Shown: positions 1-11,814 of the stretch, one piece after another
Layout: every line of letters begins with the position of its first letter
Position numbering within the stretch: position 1 is the first letter of the stretch
Source: Gordius sp. MW1
Taxonomy: Eukaryota; Nematomorpha; Gordioida; Gordea; Gordiidae
Direction of reading: 5' to 3'
DNA length: 64,000 nucleotides
NCBI GenBank assembly: GCA_964036665.1
Contig: OZ038528.1
Location: forward strand, 7,570,501-7,634,500
Program-made: the position numbers and the translations under genes
The notes under the pieces: generated by a model
Told to the model about the DNA's origin: nothing
What the model saw: the letters and a program-made list of their open reading frames with translations, nothing else
Database searches by the model: none

Positions 1-639
1 TTAGTTCCTAAATGCAAGGTGTTTTACCATTTTAAGCATAAAATTAGATATAAATTATTTTTTGGCCAATTTTAGTGCTTGTATATCAACAAAAATTTAA
101 GCCTGACACGGCTTCAATCATCGCCTTGGCCATACTCTGTCAGCTGGTACCTAACGGTGCGATGAAGGACCGCCGATTGTATATAATTCTGTTCAGTAGC
201 TGGCGTGATGATCGAAAAGTGGCTTTTTGACGAGAGACGACGCGTTGGTACGTAACGTTTGCTTGATATTTGCTTGTGTGGATCAGTGTACAATAGAGCA
301 TTGTCAGCTATATAAAGTGTCTGATTTTAATGGGATGTGATTGACCCAGGTTGCGAGTGATAGGAGCTAAGAACTTAAGCCCTTGTATTATCTGGCTCAA
401 CCGTGCCCAGCATCGGTTCACTGAGTCGTTTAGGTTGTCCGGTTCGTAGGAAAATGGCAAAACGCGGTTGGATATCGGTGCGTCATATTGATGGGATGAA
501 AGGTACTAATATTGTGGTCGAGTCCAAAGTTACTTGGTTTGTAGTTCATCCCAGGCGATTTCGGAGCTTCATTTTGCGAGGTGTGCCGAGTCGTATTCTA
601 TTATCATTTTTTAAATTTTATAGGTAATTTTTGACGTTG
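1..639. other. Unassigned, somewhat GC-richer stretch
   Basis: No gene or known repeat was recognised here. Positions 110-600 are richer in GC than the surroundings. A 74-codon open frame at 403-627 has no recognisable domain and no visible splice context. It could be diverged exons or an old repeat. Confidence 0.3.
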
Positions 640-1146
640 AAGTGTTATAATAACGAGCTTGTTAAAACTTGGTTATGTACTTTTGAAATCGTTAGGTAGG
701 CACAAATGACGCTAGGTTGCTTAAAACAATCTCAAGTCACCAACTTACCATGTAGAATTATTCTAACTAATTCACCACCAATTTATAGTTAGGCAGGATG
801 AGAAACTGCGAAATTGAAATTTGCTTTAGTAAGATTTATAACTCCAACAGAACTTAATCTAAATAAGTGATAAATATATTAAATCATTCACTTGCCCAAA
901 GGGCCTTCCATAATTAAGTAAATGTACTGTAATTGCCAAATTTTAAAACTTTTTGCGAATCATATTTACTTCACTTAGGTGATGTTTTAATATCAAATAT
1001 ATTCCTATCATATTGATATATATTTAATCCAGTCTTGTTAACGCTCCTGTAGCGCCGCTACAATTTTTCAAAAAAAGCTGGAGGTACCCTCCTTTTTAAA
1101 AATGAGGAGCGGGCGCGGGAGTAGCTCCTTTTAGGGCTGGAGCGGA

Positions 1147-1410
1147 TAAAAGTCACAGGCATCCCTTTGCTAGTTGACCATTTAAAATAATCAAAAGTAG
1201 ACAGGTTTACATACCTCGGCTCAATGCTACATCAACAGGGAGGTTGCGCAAAAGAAGTCAACGCACGTATCATGGCTTAAATGGCGAAGTTGCAACAAGA
1301 AGAAGATACCAATATGAGCTAAAAAATCCAGGCCGGTGCTACTCTAAGGGACTAAAACATGGGCATTAAAGGCCACGGAGGAAAAGTTTTTGTAAGCCAC
1401 TGAGATGAGA
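1147..1410 (+). repeat. RTE LINE scrap inside the hAT
   Basis: This 264-bp block is absent from the equivalent place in the sister hAT at 14,090-15,212. Reversed, it is nearly identical to 6,452-6,727 of the decayed RTE LINE. Its plus frame gives VDRFTYLGSMLH followed by QGG and VNARI, the conserved late-RT block of RTE elements. It shares damaged codons with the 6.5-kb copy, pointing to direct copying from that locus and not from an active LINE. Confidence 0.75.
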
Positions 1411-1763
1411 ACCGCTCCTCCGCTCCTTAAATTTAGTATATAAATTATATTATCTTTTAAATATTAATAATATTTGTTAATTAAAATTTAATGAAAATAT
1501 AATTTTATTTTATTTAAATTTATTCATTATTAAATGTTGAGCCGAGTTTTATATTGATTTTTCATCTTATCATTTGAAACATTAAACATCAGTTTTTCCT
1601 TTTTATATTGAAAATTTTTTAAATTGTAAGTCATATTAATATTCATTTTATAGATATACTAGCTGTGCCCGGCCAAGCGTTGCTTTGGCTCAGTCCTTAA
1701 GTGGTTAAATAAGTATAACCTATTAATAAGACTTATATAAAATAAGGTCATATATGAAATAAT

Positions 1764-3307
1764 TTATAATGTGAAAGGTCCTAATGCTAATGCAAATAAA
1801 TATCCATGCCATTCGACTGAATACATCCAGCAACGCACAGACCCAAATACCTCATGCTTAACAATGAGATTAATCATTGATTTAAGTTTTTGCCGGAAAA
1901 CACGGGCGGTAATGTCATGCCTATCGAGAGGTAATTGACCAGGAAACAAAAGGTCTTTTATGTCGTCCCACGCTGGGTTGCATGTAAGAGTTATAAATAG
2001 GTCCGGACGACCGTATTTACGAACATACGCAATTGAATCTTGAGCGTATTCATGTATATGGCGTGGACTTCCTGTATAAGATGAAGGCAAAATGGTTAAT
2101 CTCCCAACGTTAATGGTATTAGAGTCGTTACGAAGAGCATCTCGCAAATGGATATATTCTTCTGCGCGAAGTTTAGTCTGATTTAAGCGGATGTATAGCA
2201 AACGCTCCGATTCAATTTTGGCATACATATCCACGATGTATTGGTGGAATAATTGCCGGCATTTTAAAATAAAATTGTCCCCGTCCGCTCGAATCATTAT
2301 TCTGTATGAATAATAGTTCATAGCGCTGCATTTTGAGTTTGTAGGTTCGCCATTGATTGGATTTATCATCTTAACGTTAAAGTGATATCCGTCAGCACCA
2401 TCCAAAATATAATTGGATATTGTAGGGGGTCATAGCAGCGATGAGTATCAGAAACTTTTGTCAAAGCATTGTTTCTCCTATGAAGCACAATGTCTCTAGG
2501 TTGAAATTGATCCCCAACTATAACAATGGCGACTTCATGTATAGTTGGGGCATTAAATCTTCTCCCATGTTCTCCCGGAGGAGTTTTGTCAGCATGAATG
2601 ACTATTTTGTGGGTATCTGAAGGCATTATGTCCAGTGCAGTTTTGAATAAACGCACTAAATTATTATTAGCATGAAGCAGCAACTGAAGCTGTGAAACGA
2701 TGGATCTTTTTAAACCGCTAAAAATGTCGAGGCGTGCACCTAATTCTATCTCATCATCTCCGATAAAATATAGTTGTAGGAATTTATGTTGGCCTTCTGG
2801 CAATGGAAGGAGGGAGCCGGCTTTATGATAAATTTAACCTTTTACCTTGAATGTAGGCATGAATTGTGTGGTTACAACATCAGCGCCAAACGACGTCATT
2901 TGGAAACAGGAGTTGTATTTCCTGATGTTAGATAGAAAATGTTTAGAATCAGTGGTATAACCAGCCAGCAATGTTTTTAATGGCTCAGGCGGTTCTGCAA
3001 GGGGAGGCAGTTTAACTTTTCCGGCTGCGCAACACATTCCAGTCGTTTCTCCAGCAAATTTCAAGGCATTGCAATGAGGACACACAATAGACATAGTACC
3101 AATGAGAACATGGCGACGTAAACTTTCAATATTAGATAGGTAAGAAAATGCTAGGCGGTTGCCTGCGGGTAATGGCTGAGCACGTGAAGGTGGCTGAGGC
3201 AGAGTTGCAGACTGTTGAAGTTCATTTTCAAGCTCAAGAGCACGCAATCGGCGCACTCGATCCGTATTTCGTGTTTTACGTCCAATAGATGTTTTCTTGG
3301 GGCGCAT
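1764..3307 (-). pseudogene. Helitron Rep/helicase, N-terminal remnant
   Basis: Three minus-strand segments (3,307-2,834, 2,803-2,366 and 2,405-1,764) give the N-terminal region and Helitron-like N domain of a rolling-circle transposase. Recognisable pieces are a Cys-rich block (CPHCNALKFAGE) near residue 75 of the first segment and GRPDLFITLTCNPAWDDI in the last. The frame changes between segments. Sequence stops at YSVEWH, just before the expected HUH motif, and the catalytic tyrosines and helicase domain are missing. A full Helitron protein is usually well over 1,000 residues; about 500 remain. It would bind and nick DNA if whole; here it is inert. Confidence 0.85.
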
Positions 3308-3359
3308 GAATCTAAAGTCGATATACTAAGAAAATGAAAAATACATAAATAAGTCGAAT

Positions 3360-4560
3360 TTTTTTTAAAGTAAAACTTGTTTTTATTAAATGAAACTTTG
3401 TATGCTAAAAAATTATTAAAGTAAAAATGTAGTGTAATAATAGTATAATGTTTCCCTATGTATTAAAAACATTTAATAGTATTTTACAAAGATAAGTTTA
3501 AAGTTTGAAGTTTTAATCAAATATGGTTAAAAAGATATAACAAATTTAAATGTGGGGTAAAAAATACCATAGAAATGCTCTTAGTTTGGAAAAATATTTC
3601 TAATATAAAATTGTTAAGGTTACTTAAACAGCAGTGATTTCAGTTGTCTCTAATGCATGATGTGTTGTGTTCTTGGGTTTAGACTTTTCAGAAATATAAG
3701 GCAACATATGGAGAAATTATTTGTAATATCTTGAAGTGGGCTGTTTTTATTAAATGAAACTTTGTATGCTAAAAAATTATTAAAGTAAAAATGTAGTGTA
3801 ATAAAATTGAGGTTACTTAAACAGCAGTGATTTCAATTGTTTCTAATGCATGATGTGTTGTGTTCTTGGGTTTAGACTTCTCAGAAATATAAGGCAACAT
3901 ATGGAGAAATTATTTGTAATATCTTGAAGTGGGCTTAAAAAATTATTAAAGCAAAAATGTAGTGTAATAAAATTGAGGTTACTTAAAGTGATTTCAGTTG
4001 TTTCTAATGCATGATGTGTTGTGTTCTTGGGTTTAGACTTTTCAGAAATATAAGGCAATTTCAGTTGTTTCTAATGCATGATGTGTTGTGTTCTAAGGTT
4101 TAGACTTTTCAGAAATATATGGCAACATATGGAGAAATTATTTGTAATATCTTGAAGTGGGCTTAAAAAATTATTAAAGCAAAAATGTAGTGTAATAAAA
4201 TTGAGGACTTAAACAGCAGTGATTTTAGTTGTTTCTAATGCATGATGTGTTGTGTTCTTGGGTTAAGACTTTTTAGACTTTTCAGAAATATAAGGAAACA
4301 TATGGAGATATTATTTAATATTTTGAAGTGGGCTATTTTTATTAAATGAAACTTTGTATGCTAAAAAATTATTAAAGTAAAAATGTAGTGTAATAAAATT
4401 GAGGTTACTTAAACAGCAGTGATTTCAGTTGTTTCTAATGCATGATGTGTTGTGTTCTTGGGTTTAGACTTTTTAGACTTTTCAGAAATATAAGCCAACA
4501 TATGGAGAAATTATTTGTAATATCTTGAAGTGGGCTGTTTTTATTAAATGAAACTTTGTA
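3360..4560. repeat. Tandem array inside the Helitron
   Basis: A unit of up to about 200 bp containing TGCATGATGTGTTGTGTTCT, then an AAATATAAGGCAACATATGG block and an ATTATTAAAG block, recurs about six times with internal deletions (spacings roughly 60-200 bp). Copies are similar enough to suggest recent local amplification. Open frames here are incidental. Confidence 0.8.
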
Positions 4561-5045
4561 CTCTTGATGCGCGCTTTGATCATTATAACAATATTTTCAC
4601 GTCAAACGTTTAGATACGTAAACCTTTAAAGAGCACGCGTCTTTTTTATATTATAAAAGTTTTGATGTTTTACGGTTTTTAATTATTTAGTTGTAACAGA
4701 TATATATATAATGTAAAAAATAACCCAAAGGTGAATAAAAATAGTGAAATATGTGACAAAAGATTAGTAGACAAACATTTAAAACTATGAGCACAACTCT
4801 AACATAAAATAATAATCGAGATAAGCGTTGTAGCTGACGTCCGCTAGATGGCGGTAATTAAATTAAAAAACATGGTTCCCGCTGGCGTAGGTTGATAAAA
4901 AGTATCTATAAACCAACTACAATGCTAAGGCAATAATCTGGCCAAATTTGGTGGCAATCGGTTGAGAACTCTAAAAGTTATTAGCGTACAAAAAAACGGG
5001 ACTTAGATTTTTATATATATAGATAATAAAAAATAGTTTTATTTT

Positions 5046-5533
5046 GGATTTAGTAGATATTATAGATGAGGAAACCAAATTTCCATTTCCACCTTACAAA
5101 AAAATATTCAAGCTTTTAGATGATACATACAGATGATGAAGTCAACTTAAAGGCGAAATCCCTATTGTGCATTAACAACAAAAGGATTTCTTTCTCTAAA
5201 ATCAGCAGCTATAATTTAAAAAAACACCTTAAGATAAAATTAATATTTCTTTATTTTATAATAATTTTTTTTTAAATGGTTTTAATTATTTTTTGGCAAT
5301 TCATTACATTAGTTGAGCTTGGGTTGTCAGATGATTCTTTTATATTTATATTTATTGAACAATTCCATGAATTAAAAAATATTTGTATTAAATACAATAC
5401 CCCGCTTCTCTCTAGTGCTCCCGTGGAGCGCCTATCTAGTATCGCAAAACAGGTCTTAGGGGAGAAGCGTGGGTGTTTATTAGATTCTAATTTAGAATAT
5501 TTATTACTTTTAAAAGCTAATAAAAGAATATAA
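5046..5533 (+). pseudogene. hAT transposase pieces (BED-finger start and C-terminal dimerisation end)
   Basis: 5,046-5,225 is a damaged version of the start seen at 14,503 (acidic EEETKFPFPPYKK, then CxxC). 5,330-5,533 encodes the end of a hAT transposase: APVERLSSIAKQVLGEKRG, then LEYLLLLKANKRI, matching the hAT C-terminal dimerisation signature (SxxxERxFS...kR..L.....e.L+.LK.N). The catalytic core between them is deleted. It is preceded by an intron-like T-rich stretch with ..TTTAAATGG. Non-functional. Confidence 0.75.
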
Positions 5534-6064
5534 ATAATTTTAATATAAATATATTTTGATAAAAAAATATGATTTTGTTTCGTGTACCTTCTGAAAAAAT
5601 GAAAATTAAATGAGCGGTTATGGAGCGGCACTCCATTAGTTGGAGCGGAAGCGCTCCTTTTAATATGTAGTAGCGGGAGCGGGAGTTCGCTCCTTTTGAG
5701 AAGGTAGGAGCGGGAGCGGGAGTCGCTACTTTTAAAAAGGAGCGTTAACAAGACAATACCTTAAATGTAAATCGTGCAAATTAAAATTCACAATAATTTA
5801 TTAAAATCTAATGATCAATAAAAAGCTGAGATCTCGCGGTTTTAATCTCGTATCGTCTCGTCCCAAAATTTTCGTCTTAATCTCGGTCAGTTTTTTAAAT
5901 TCACGTCTCGTCGGAGACCGAGAATTTTCTCCCTTTTTCCGCATCACTCTTTTTGTCAGATATATTTGCAGTAAGAGATTATTTGCGATCGAAGGAAATT
6001 TAATCGACGATGATACTAATGTTTCCATCGTTGGATAAATGCATATAAGTCTGTTATTTTTAAG

Positions 6065-8340
6065 TTACCTTAATATATAATTATGACAGCCAAAATTATT
6101 CAATCGGCCAAATCTTATCTTCTTCTTTATTATGTATTTCGTCCCACAGTCGTGTGGGGTTTGTTTTGATAAGTTTCTTCCACCATAATCGGTTAAGGAA
6201 CATGTCCTCATTTCTTTTTTCAACTTGGTCTTCTTGCCCTTTCCACGTGACACGAGGTCGTCCTATTCTTCTCTTCCCTGGCACTTCCATGTCAAATATT
6301 TTTCACTTTTTATCATCATCACCTTTCTTAGTATATGACCATACCCTTTGACGATTTGCGTTATGTCCTCCATGACAATATAACCATTTTTGCTCTGAGA
6401 CTGTAATTCGTCATATGGTTGGAATAGTATAATCCAAGCTCCACTGTGTCATTCTCATCTCAGTGGCTTACAAAAACTTTTCCTCCGAGGCCTTTAATGC
6501 CTTAGTCCTATAGAGTAGCACCGGCCTGGATTTTTTAGCTCATATTGGTATCTTCTTCTTGTTGCACATTGCACCATAAATACTTCGCCATTTAAGCCAT
6601 GATACGTGCGTTGACTTCTTTTGCACAACCTCCCTGTTGATGTAGCATTGAGCCGAGGTATGTAAACCTGTCTACTTTTGATTATTTTAAATGGTCAACT
6701 AGCAAAGGGATGCCTGTGACTTTTATCTGCATGTATACCGTTTTTCGATTATTTAATCCATATTCAACTAAGTGCCTTGAGTACGGTTTCTTCGAATACT
6801 TTCTCATTTGACGCTTCGCATACGTATCATTCGGCTTATATCATACACCAAATGGTGACCATAATTATATTGAACAAAAAGGGAATTACAGATCCTTGAT
6901 GTAATCCAATTTCAATCCTAAGAAGTTTAGAGTTCTCAAATTTCGTTTTTACGACTGAATTTGAGGCTTTACAAGTAATTCATTAGATGCGTCAGGGATA
7001 TTTTGTTTTCTCAGAGACCACAATTTTAATCGCAAGGAACCGTGTTAAAAGCTTATTAATTGTCTTAGCGCGAAGCTTAAGTCGATTGTGGATTTGTGGG
7101 CCATAAATCCGAATGGTTAGGTGATATTTCCACATTGTTCTTTACCCTTGTTACCAAGATTTCCATAACATTCAAGGAGTGGTATTAGCTAAACTCCTCT
7201 ATTTTAAGATATGTATTAACAGGAGCCGAGGGAGTTAAAAAATAATTAAAAAGGATTTGTTACACTCCTGACTGAGGGTCTCCTTTGCGAGGTCTCTTTT
7301 GCTTTTGATTAAAGGTATAATCGTACTTGCCTCCCAATGATATGGAATCGCCCTTTTCATGGTGGTGACTCCTTCTACTCGGCATCTGACTCATGCTTCC
7401 AATTGCATCTGGGTCATTAAATTTTCCTTTTTTGCACCTTGATTATTTGTGTCCTAACTTCATTCTCCTGAAAGAGTTCGATCCTACTTTTGTTTGGAAT
7501 CGCCAATGGAATCTTTATCATTATATTCATAAGTTCCCTGGAATATCCTTTCCATCACCTCCTACAGCTTGAAATGTATGACCCTTCTCGTTTTTGACTA
7601 TTTTAAGGACTTCGACATAGCGACTTTTCTCCTTTCTTATCTTGACCAGTTTGTACATAGGCCTGTCGCCCCCTTTATGATCCAGTTTGTTTGCCATCGG
7701 TGAAGGCAGCATCGCTAGTGCAACAGCCTTTTTGAGACTCCCTTTGCTTATTTTCTTGACACTCCTCACTTTTTTGATTTATGCCACCGTCTATATAGAA
7801 TTTTCGTCCGATAATATATCTAACCGATTGATGTCAACACCATAGTTACCAATTCAGAGCTTAGACTCCTTTAGTCTATTCTAGAACCGGCGCCACTTGA
7901 CTCTGTCCTAAGTTAGCGTCTCAAAATGGTCCTTTAAATTTTGATACAACTTCCTGGTACCCAAGTATGTGGAGGCTTTCTGATAAAATTTATCGTTCGT
8001 CGACATATCCTTTAGCATTTCGTATCAAATTTGAGGTTTCTAAAACTTATTTCTTTTCTAAAATACTATTCTTTCAAAATATATAACAATTGGACGAAGT
8101 GGCAATTCCTTCTCTCGGTATTACTTTGCAATCCCATAAATCCTTTCGTCGTATAAGCAGATAGACAATTTGGTTAAAATGCTTTCCACTTCTATAACTC
8201 ACAAGGTAATCTTCGCATTTTTTTAAATTAAGCGTTAACAATCGTCATGTCGTATGCTTGGAATATTTGAAAAAGTTTTTGTCCTTCTTTTCTTCTGGCC
8301 ATGCCCATAGCCTCCATGATTTCGTTCTTTAATTCCATAT
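6065..8340 (-). pseudogene. RTE-clade LINE, 3' two-thirds, decayed
   Basis: Read on the minus strand: 8,320-8,000 carries endonuclease remnants (FKKCEDYLVSYRSGK, then CKVIPREG); 7,769-7,527 the EN-RT linker (KKAVALAM, GGDRPMYKLVKIRKEKS); 6,960-6,850 the RT block IEIGLHQGSVIPFLFN; 6,727-6,452 the late-RT block with YLGSMLHQQGG; 6,290-6,096 the C-terminal KRRIGRPRVTW motif typical of RTE ORFs. Many stops and frame changes are present. The element continues upstream beyond the hAT insertions, at 9,213-9,262 and 13,024-13,560. Confidence 0.85.
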
Positions 8341-9212
8341 TAGGGATCTGCAACGACCTTTTTAGGAAGTAGGCCAGCGCGTACCCGTTTTGAAAACTTG
8401 CAGGCCTACCCGAGACCGTCAGTAATCATTTGTGCACTTCCGCCTTTATCCGTTTAAGAAGTTTTCCAGCCCGTCCGTATTTTTTCAAGTGCACCTTGCC
8501 CGGCTTTCTATTAAAATTGGCCCGTAGGCCCGGCCCATTAAAAAACCAAAAATTTCATAAAATTATCCCGATATCGGTGGATTTAAATATTTTTACTATA
8601 TTCCACTTCATGATCCTTAAAAATATATTATATAATTTTTTAACTTCAAATATTGTAATTTGTTCGACATTTTTACTATTATACTCTGATTTTTTATACA
8701 AAAATGGGATTGTAAAAAAACTTTTTCCTACGTTAAAAAATCAAAAGTATATTAAGTATTTAGGATATTTGTGCAATCAGATATTATATTGTACTTGTCC
8801 ATAGTTGCACACACAGACTTTTCTAAAAATTTTAATTTATAAAGATTGGTAAAAGTAATTAATGCATTAAAACTCTAACATATTAAATTTAATTAGTTGG
8901 CAATTCAAACATAAATTTTAAATTGTATCAAACTTAAATTGTTATTGATTAGTTGAAGCTTTAATAATTTATAGTGTGGTTTAAACTAGAAAAAAATAAA
9001 ATAGAGTATGAGCTAATTGTTTCAAATTTAAATAGCACGATGCAAAAGAAAGGAAGGTGAGAAGTAAGAATTTTCCAAAATAAGTGCACTGATTAAATAA
9101 AAATAATGAATTTCCATATATTCTCTAGTGGACGGTTAAATTAAACATAAATTCTAGTACCGTTGGCAGAATTATAGGCTCGTTTGAACCTGTTATGAAA
9201 CTGCAGATCTTA
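8341..9212. mobile_element. hAT element, CGGGCC family, 872 bp
   Basis: Ends are TAGGGATCTGCA and TGCAGATCTTA. Flanking 8-mers TTCCATAT (8,333-8,340) and TTCCATAC (9,213-9,220) form a 7/8 target duplication. Subterminal sequence is rich in GGCCCG/CGGGC-like motifs (8,375-8,540). No transposase remains. It splits the RTE LINE. Confidence 0.8.
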
Positions 9213-9710
9213 TTCCATACACCCATTTGAAGAGCATTGCACTTATAACGATTAGGAGGCCTTAGAGAACTGCACGTGTGACCCGACCCGGACCCGAATT
9301 GATATCGGATCGGGTCGAGGTTCGGGTTAAAAATTTTAAAATACTTTGGGTCGGGTTCGGGTTAAAAATTTTAATATGCTTTCGGGTCGGGTCGGGTTGG
9401 ATTTAAAGTGTCGGGTCACGGGTTATGAATTTTACCCGCGTTCGTGATGACGCGCGAAAGCGAAAAAAGCGAAGTGAATTTTTGGGCTAATTTATCAAAC
9501 TTTTCATTTTTTATTAATGTCTTTATATTCACCGAGAAATTTATTATATATCAATGGTATTTATCGATAAGATCGTAATAATTCTATAAACATATAAAAT
9601 TATATAAAAAATACATACACACCAAATTCAATTTTTCTTTATATTCACCGTAAAATTTAGCATATATCAATGGTATTCATTGATAAGATCGTAATAATTC
9701 TATAAACATA

Positions 9711-11814
9711 ACTCGGGCCTTCGGCCCTCGTGGGAAGGGGGAGGGGAGAAGGGGAGGGGAGAAGGGAAGGGGGGACGACTCATCTTTACTTCGTATAAAT
9801 GTATCATATTTGCTATGCATTATGGGCGAGAAAGGTGGGAAGGGGCGAGAATGCCTATAGGGGGGTATTAAATGCCTAATCATTAATTAATTTATACAAA
9901 TTTTCCATTTATAGGCAAAATGTAATATAGGCAAAATGTAATATAGGCAAGGGTTAGGGTTAGATTTAGTGTTTGCATCTAGTTGCGTATTACATTAGTT
10001 TTTACGGCCTTTAGTGATTATGGGTCTAACAAACATTATATTATAAAACATCACAATGTTAAGAATTTGCAGAATTGTTGGGAGAAATTTTTGTTGAATT
10101 TGAACAATTTTTAATTAAAAAAATCAAAAATTTGGCGAATGGTCATTTTTTCTCCATTGGTCAGTACCAACAGATACTCTATAAGTCAATGATAGCCAAA
10201 AAAACGAAAAAAAAATTTGATGCTTACTTTGGCCAATGGTCATTTTTTTCCATCGGTCAGCAGCCAGCACACGGTAAAAATGGATATAAATTCATAAGAG
10301 TAAAAAAAAACGAAAAAAAAAATTTCGAATCACATTTTGGCCAATGGTCATTTTATTCCATTGGTCAGCAGCCAGGACACGGTAAAAGTGGATATAAATT
10401 CATAATAGTCAAAAAAAACGAAAAAAAAATTTTCGAATCACATTTTGGCCAATGGTCATTTTATTCCATTGGTCAGCAGCCAGCGGACGGCCAAAAAGTC
10501 ATAATAGCAATGGTAGGAACAGGAACAATCATAATAGTCAAAAAAAAAACGAAAAAAATAATTTCGATTCACATTTTGGCCAATGGTCATTTTTTTCATT
10601 GGTCAGCAGCCAGCAGACGGCCAAAAAGTCATAATAGCAATGGTAGTAACAGGAACAATCATAATAGTCAAAACTAAAACGAAAAAAAAAACCTGGAATC
10701 ACATTTTGGCCAATGGTCATTTTTTCCATCGGTCAGCAGCCAGGGGACGGCCAAAAAGTCATAATAGCAATGGTAGTAACAGGAATAATCTTAATAGTAA
10801 AAAATAAACGAAAAAATAAACTCGGATTCACATTTTGGCCAATGGTAATTTTTTTCATTGGTCAGCAGCCAGCGGACGGCCAAAAAGTCTTATTATCAAT
10901 GATAGTAACAAGAACAATCGTAATAGTCAAAACTAAAACGAAAAAAAAACTTGGAATCACATTTTGGCAAATGGTCAATTTTTCCATCGGTCAGCAGCCA
11001 GCGGACGGCCAAAAAGTCATAATAGCAATGGTAGTAACAGGAACAATCATAATAATAAAAAAAAACGAAAAATTAAACTTGGATTCACATTTTGGCCAAT
11101 GGTCATTTTTTTCATTGGTCAGCAGCCAGCAGACGGCCTAAAAGTCATAATAGCAATGGTAGTAACAGGAACAATCATAATAGTCAAAAATAACGAAAAA
11201 ATAAACTTGGATTCACATTTTGGCCAATGGTCATTTTTTCTTTGGTCAGCAGCCAGTGGACGGCCGAAAAGTCGTATTAGCAATGGTAGTAACAGGAACA
11301 ATCATAATAGTCAAAAAAAAGAAAAAATAAACTTGGATTCACATTTTGGCCAATGGTCATTTTTTTCATTGGTCAGCAGCCAGCAGACGGCCAAAAAGTC
11401 TTATTATAAATGGTAGTAACAAGAACAATCATAAGAGTCTAAAAAAACTCCGAGATTCTAACCCAAACTCTTGTAGTGGAGGGCATAGGGTAATTATAGC
11501 AATTAATATCAATGTTACCCAATTCAAAAACGAATAGATATACTTATGCATTAATTTAACGTAGCAATTAAAACCCGACCCCGCCCGAAAGCGAGGGAGA
11601 TAGAGATGAGGGGTGGGGCACCTCTTATGCATTAATTTAAAAAATAACACAGCGAGGGAGATAGAGATGAGGGGTGGGGCACCTCTTTCTCATGCATTAA
11701 TTTAAAAAAGCGATAACCTAATATACCCAATGCAAATAGATAGGGAGGATACAACGGACGGACGACGGACGGACGGACACCAAAAAACGAGCCCATAAAT
11801 TGCATAGCAATTAA
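9711..11814 (-). mobile_element. Tandem-repeat Helitron/Helentron-like element, copy A
   Basis: The element starts ACTCGGGCCTTCGGCCCTCG (a GGGCC/GGCCC hairpin) and ends with GGACGG repeats then GAGCCCATAAATTGC, ATAGCAATTAA. Between them is a tandem array. The empty site survives 119 bp upstream at 9,594/9,595 in a duplicated host segment, so the edges are set to within 1-2 bases and there is no target duplication. A terminal hairpin, no duplication, AT-rich site and a satellite-like core fit the Helentron-associated (HINE) plan; that placement is inference. Related copies are at 33,244, 36,855, 47,197, 48,922 and 63,319. Confidence 0.7.
10140..11440. repeat. Tandem array of CCAAT-hairpin units
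   Basis: About ten units each contain CATTTTGGCCAATGGTCA, a short T-run and CATTGGTCAGCAGCCAG. Unit starts near 10,333, 10,441, 10,572, 10,702, 10,831, 10,959, 11,088, 11,217 and 11,342 show an early 108-bp type (GGACACGGTAAAAGTGGATA) followed by 125-131-bp units (GGACGGCCAAAAAGTCATAA). CCAATGG and CCATTGG are inverted, so each unit can form a hairpin. Long open frames across it are by-products of the repeat. Confidence 0.9.

Larger units (their letters stand above)
1659..5023 (-). mobile_element. Helitron, non-autonomous, 3,365 bp
   Basis: Read on the minus strand, the element starts TCTATATATATATAAAAATC, ends with the GC-rich GGCCGGGCACAG followed by CTAG, and sits between A (1,658) and T (5,024) without target duplication. 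These are the classic Helitron hallmarks (5' TC, 3' CTRR, A^T insertion). The uninterrupted site is preserved in the sister hAT between 14,482 and 14,483, differing by one base over 15. Contents in transcription order are an internal tandem array (3,360-4,560) and the N-terminal part of a Rep/helicase gene. The helicase is absent, so the copy cannot move itself. Confidence 0.9.
1030..5756 (+). mobile_element. hAT element, GGAGCG family, copy 1 (holds a Helitron)
   Basis: The left end CAGTCTTGTTAACGCTCC is mirrored by GGAGCGTTAACAAGAC at the right end. Inside both termini lie dense arrays of GGAGCG/GCTCC motifs (about 1,047-1,146 and 5,600-5,745). The same ends bound the shorter copy at 14,090-15,212. 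Remnants of the transposase gene are at 5,046-5,533. No convincing 8-bp target duplication is visible, and the right-most two bases differ from the other copy, so the right edge may have eroded. A Helitron fills 1,659-5,023 and an RTE LINE scrap fills 1,147-1,410. Confidence 0.8.
640..5949 (-). mobile_element. Partial hAT of the CGAGACGAG family, interrupted
   Basis: Positions 5,757-5,949 read as the reverse complement of the left end of the intact element at 13,571-16,370, including a run of TCTCGTC-type motifs and the terminal CCGCATCACT. Positions about 700-1,000 resemble, reversed, the interior near 13,830-14,060. The two parts are separated by the hAT at 1,030-5,756, so one older element seems to have been split. 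The opposite terminus is not in the window. Confidence 0.45.

Noticed and set aside
403-627. 74-codon open frame as a gene
   Set aside because: No recognisable domain, no splice context and no second exon seen.
9946-9966. Telomere-like GGGTTAGGGTTAG
   Set aside because: Only two units, inside a transposon; no array.
10075-11416. Long overlapping open frames that look like a repeat protein
   Set aside because: They arise from a tandem array with a period often divisible by 3; several frames and both strands are open, and the same array in other copies shifts frame.
10140-11440. CRISPR-like direct repeats
   Set aside because: Units of 108-131 bp have no unique spacers, the repeat spans the whole unit, and the context is eukaryotic transposon DN​A.
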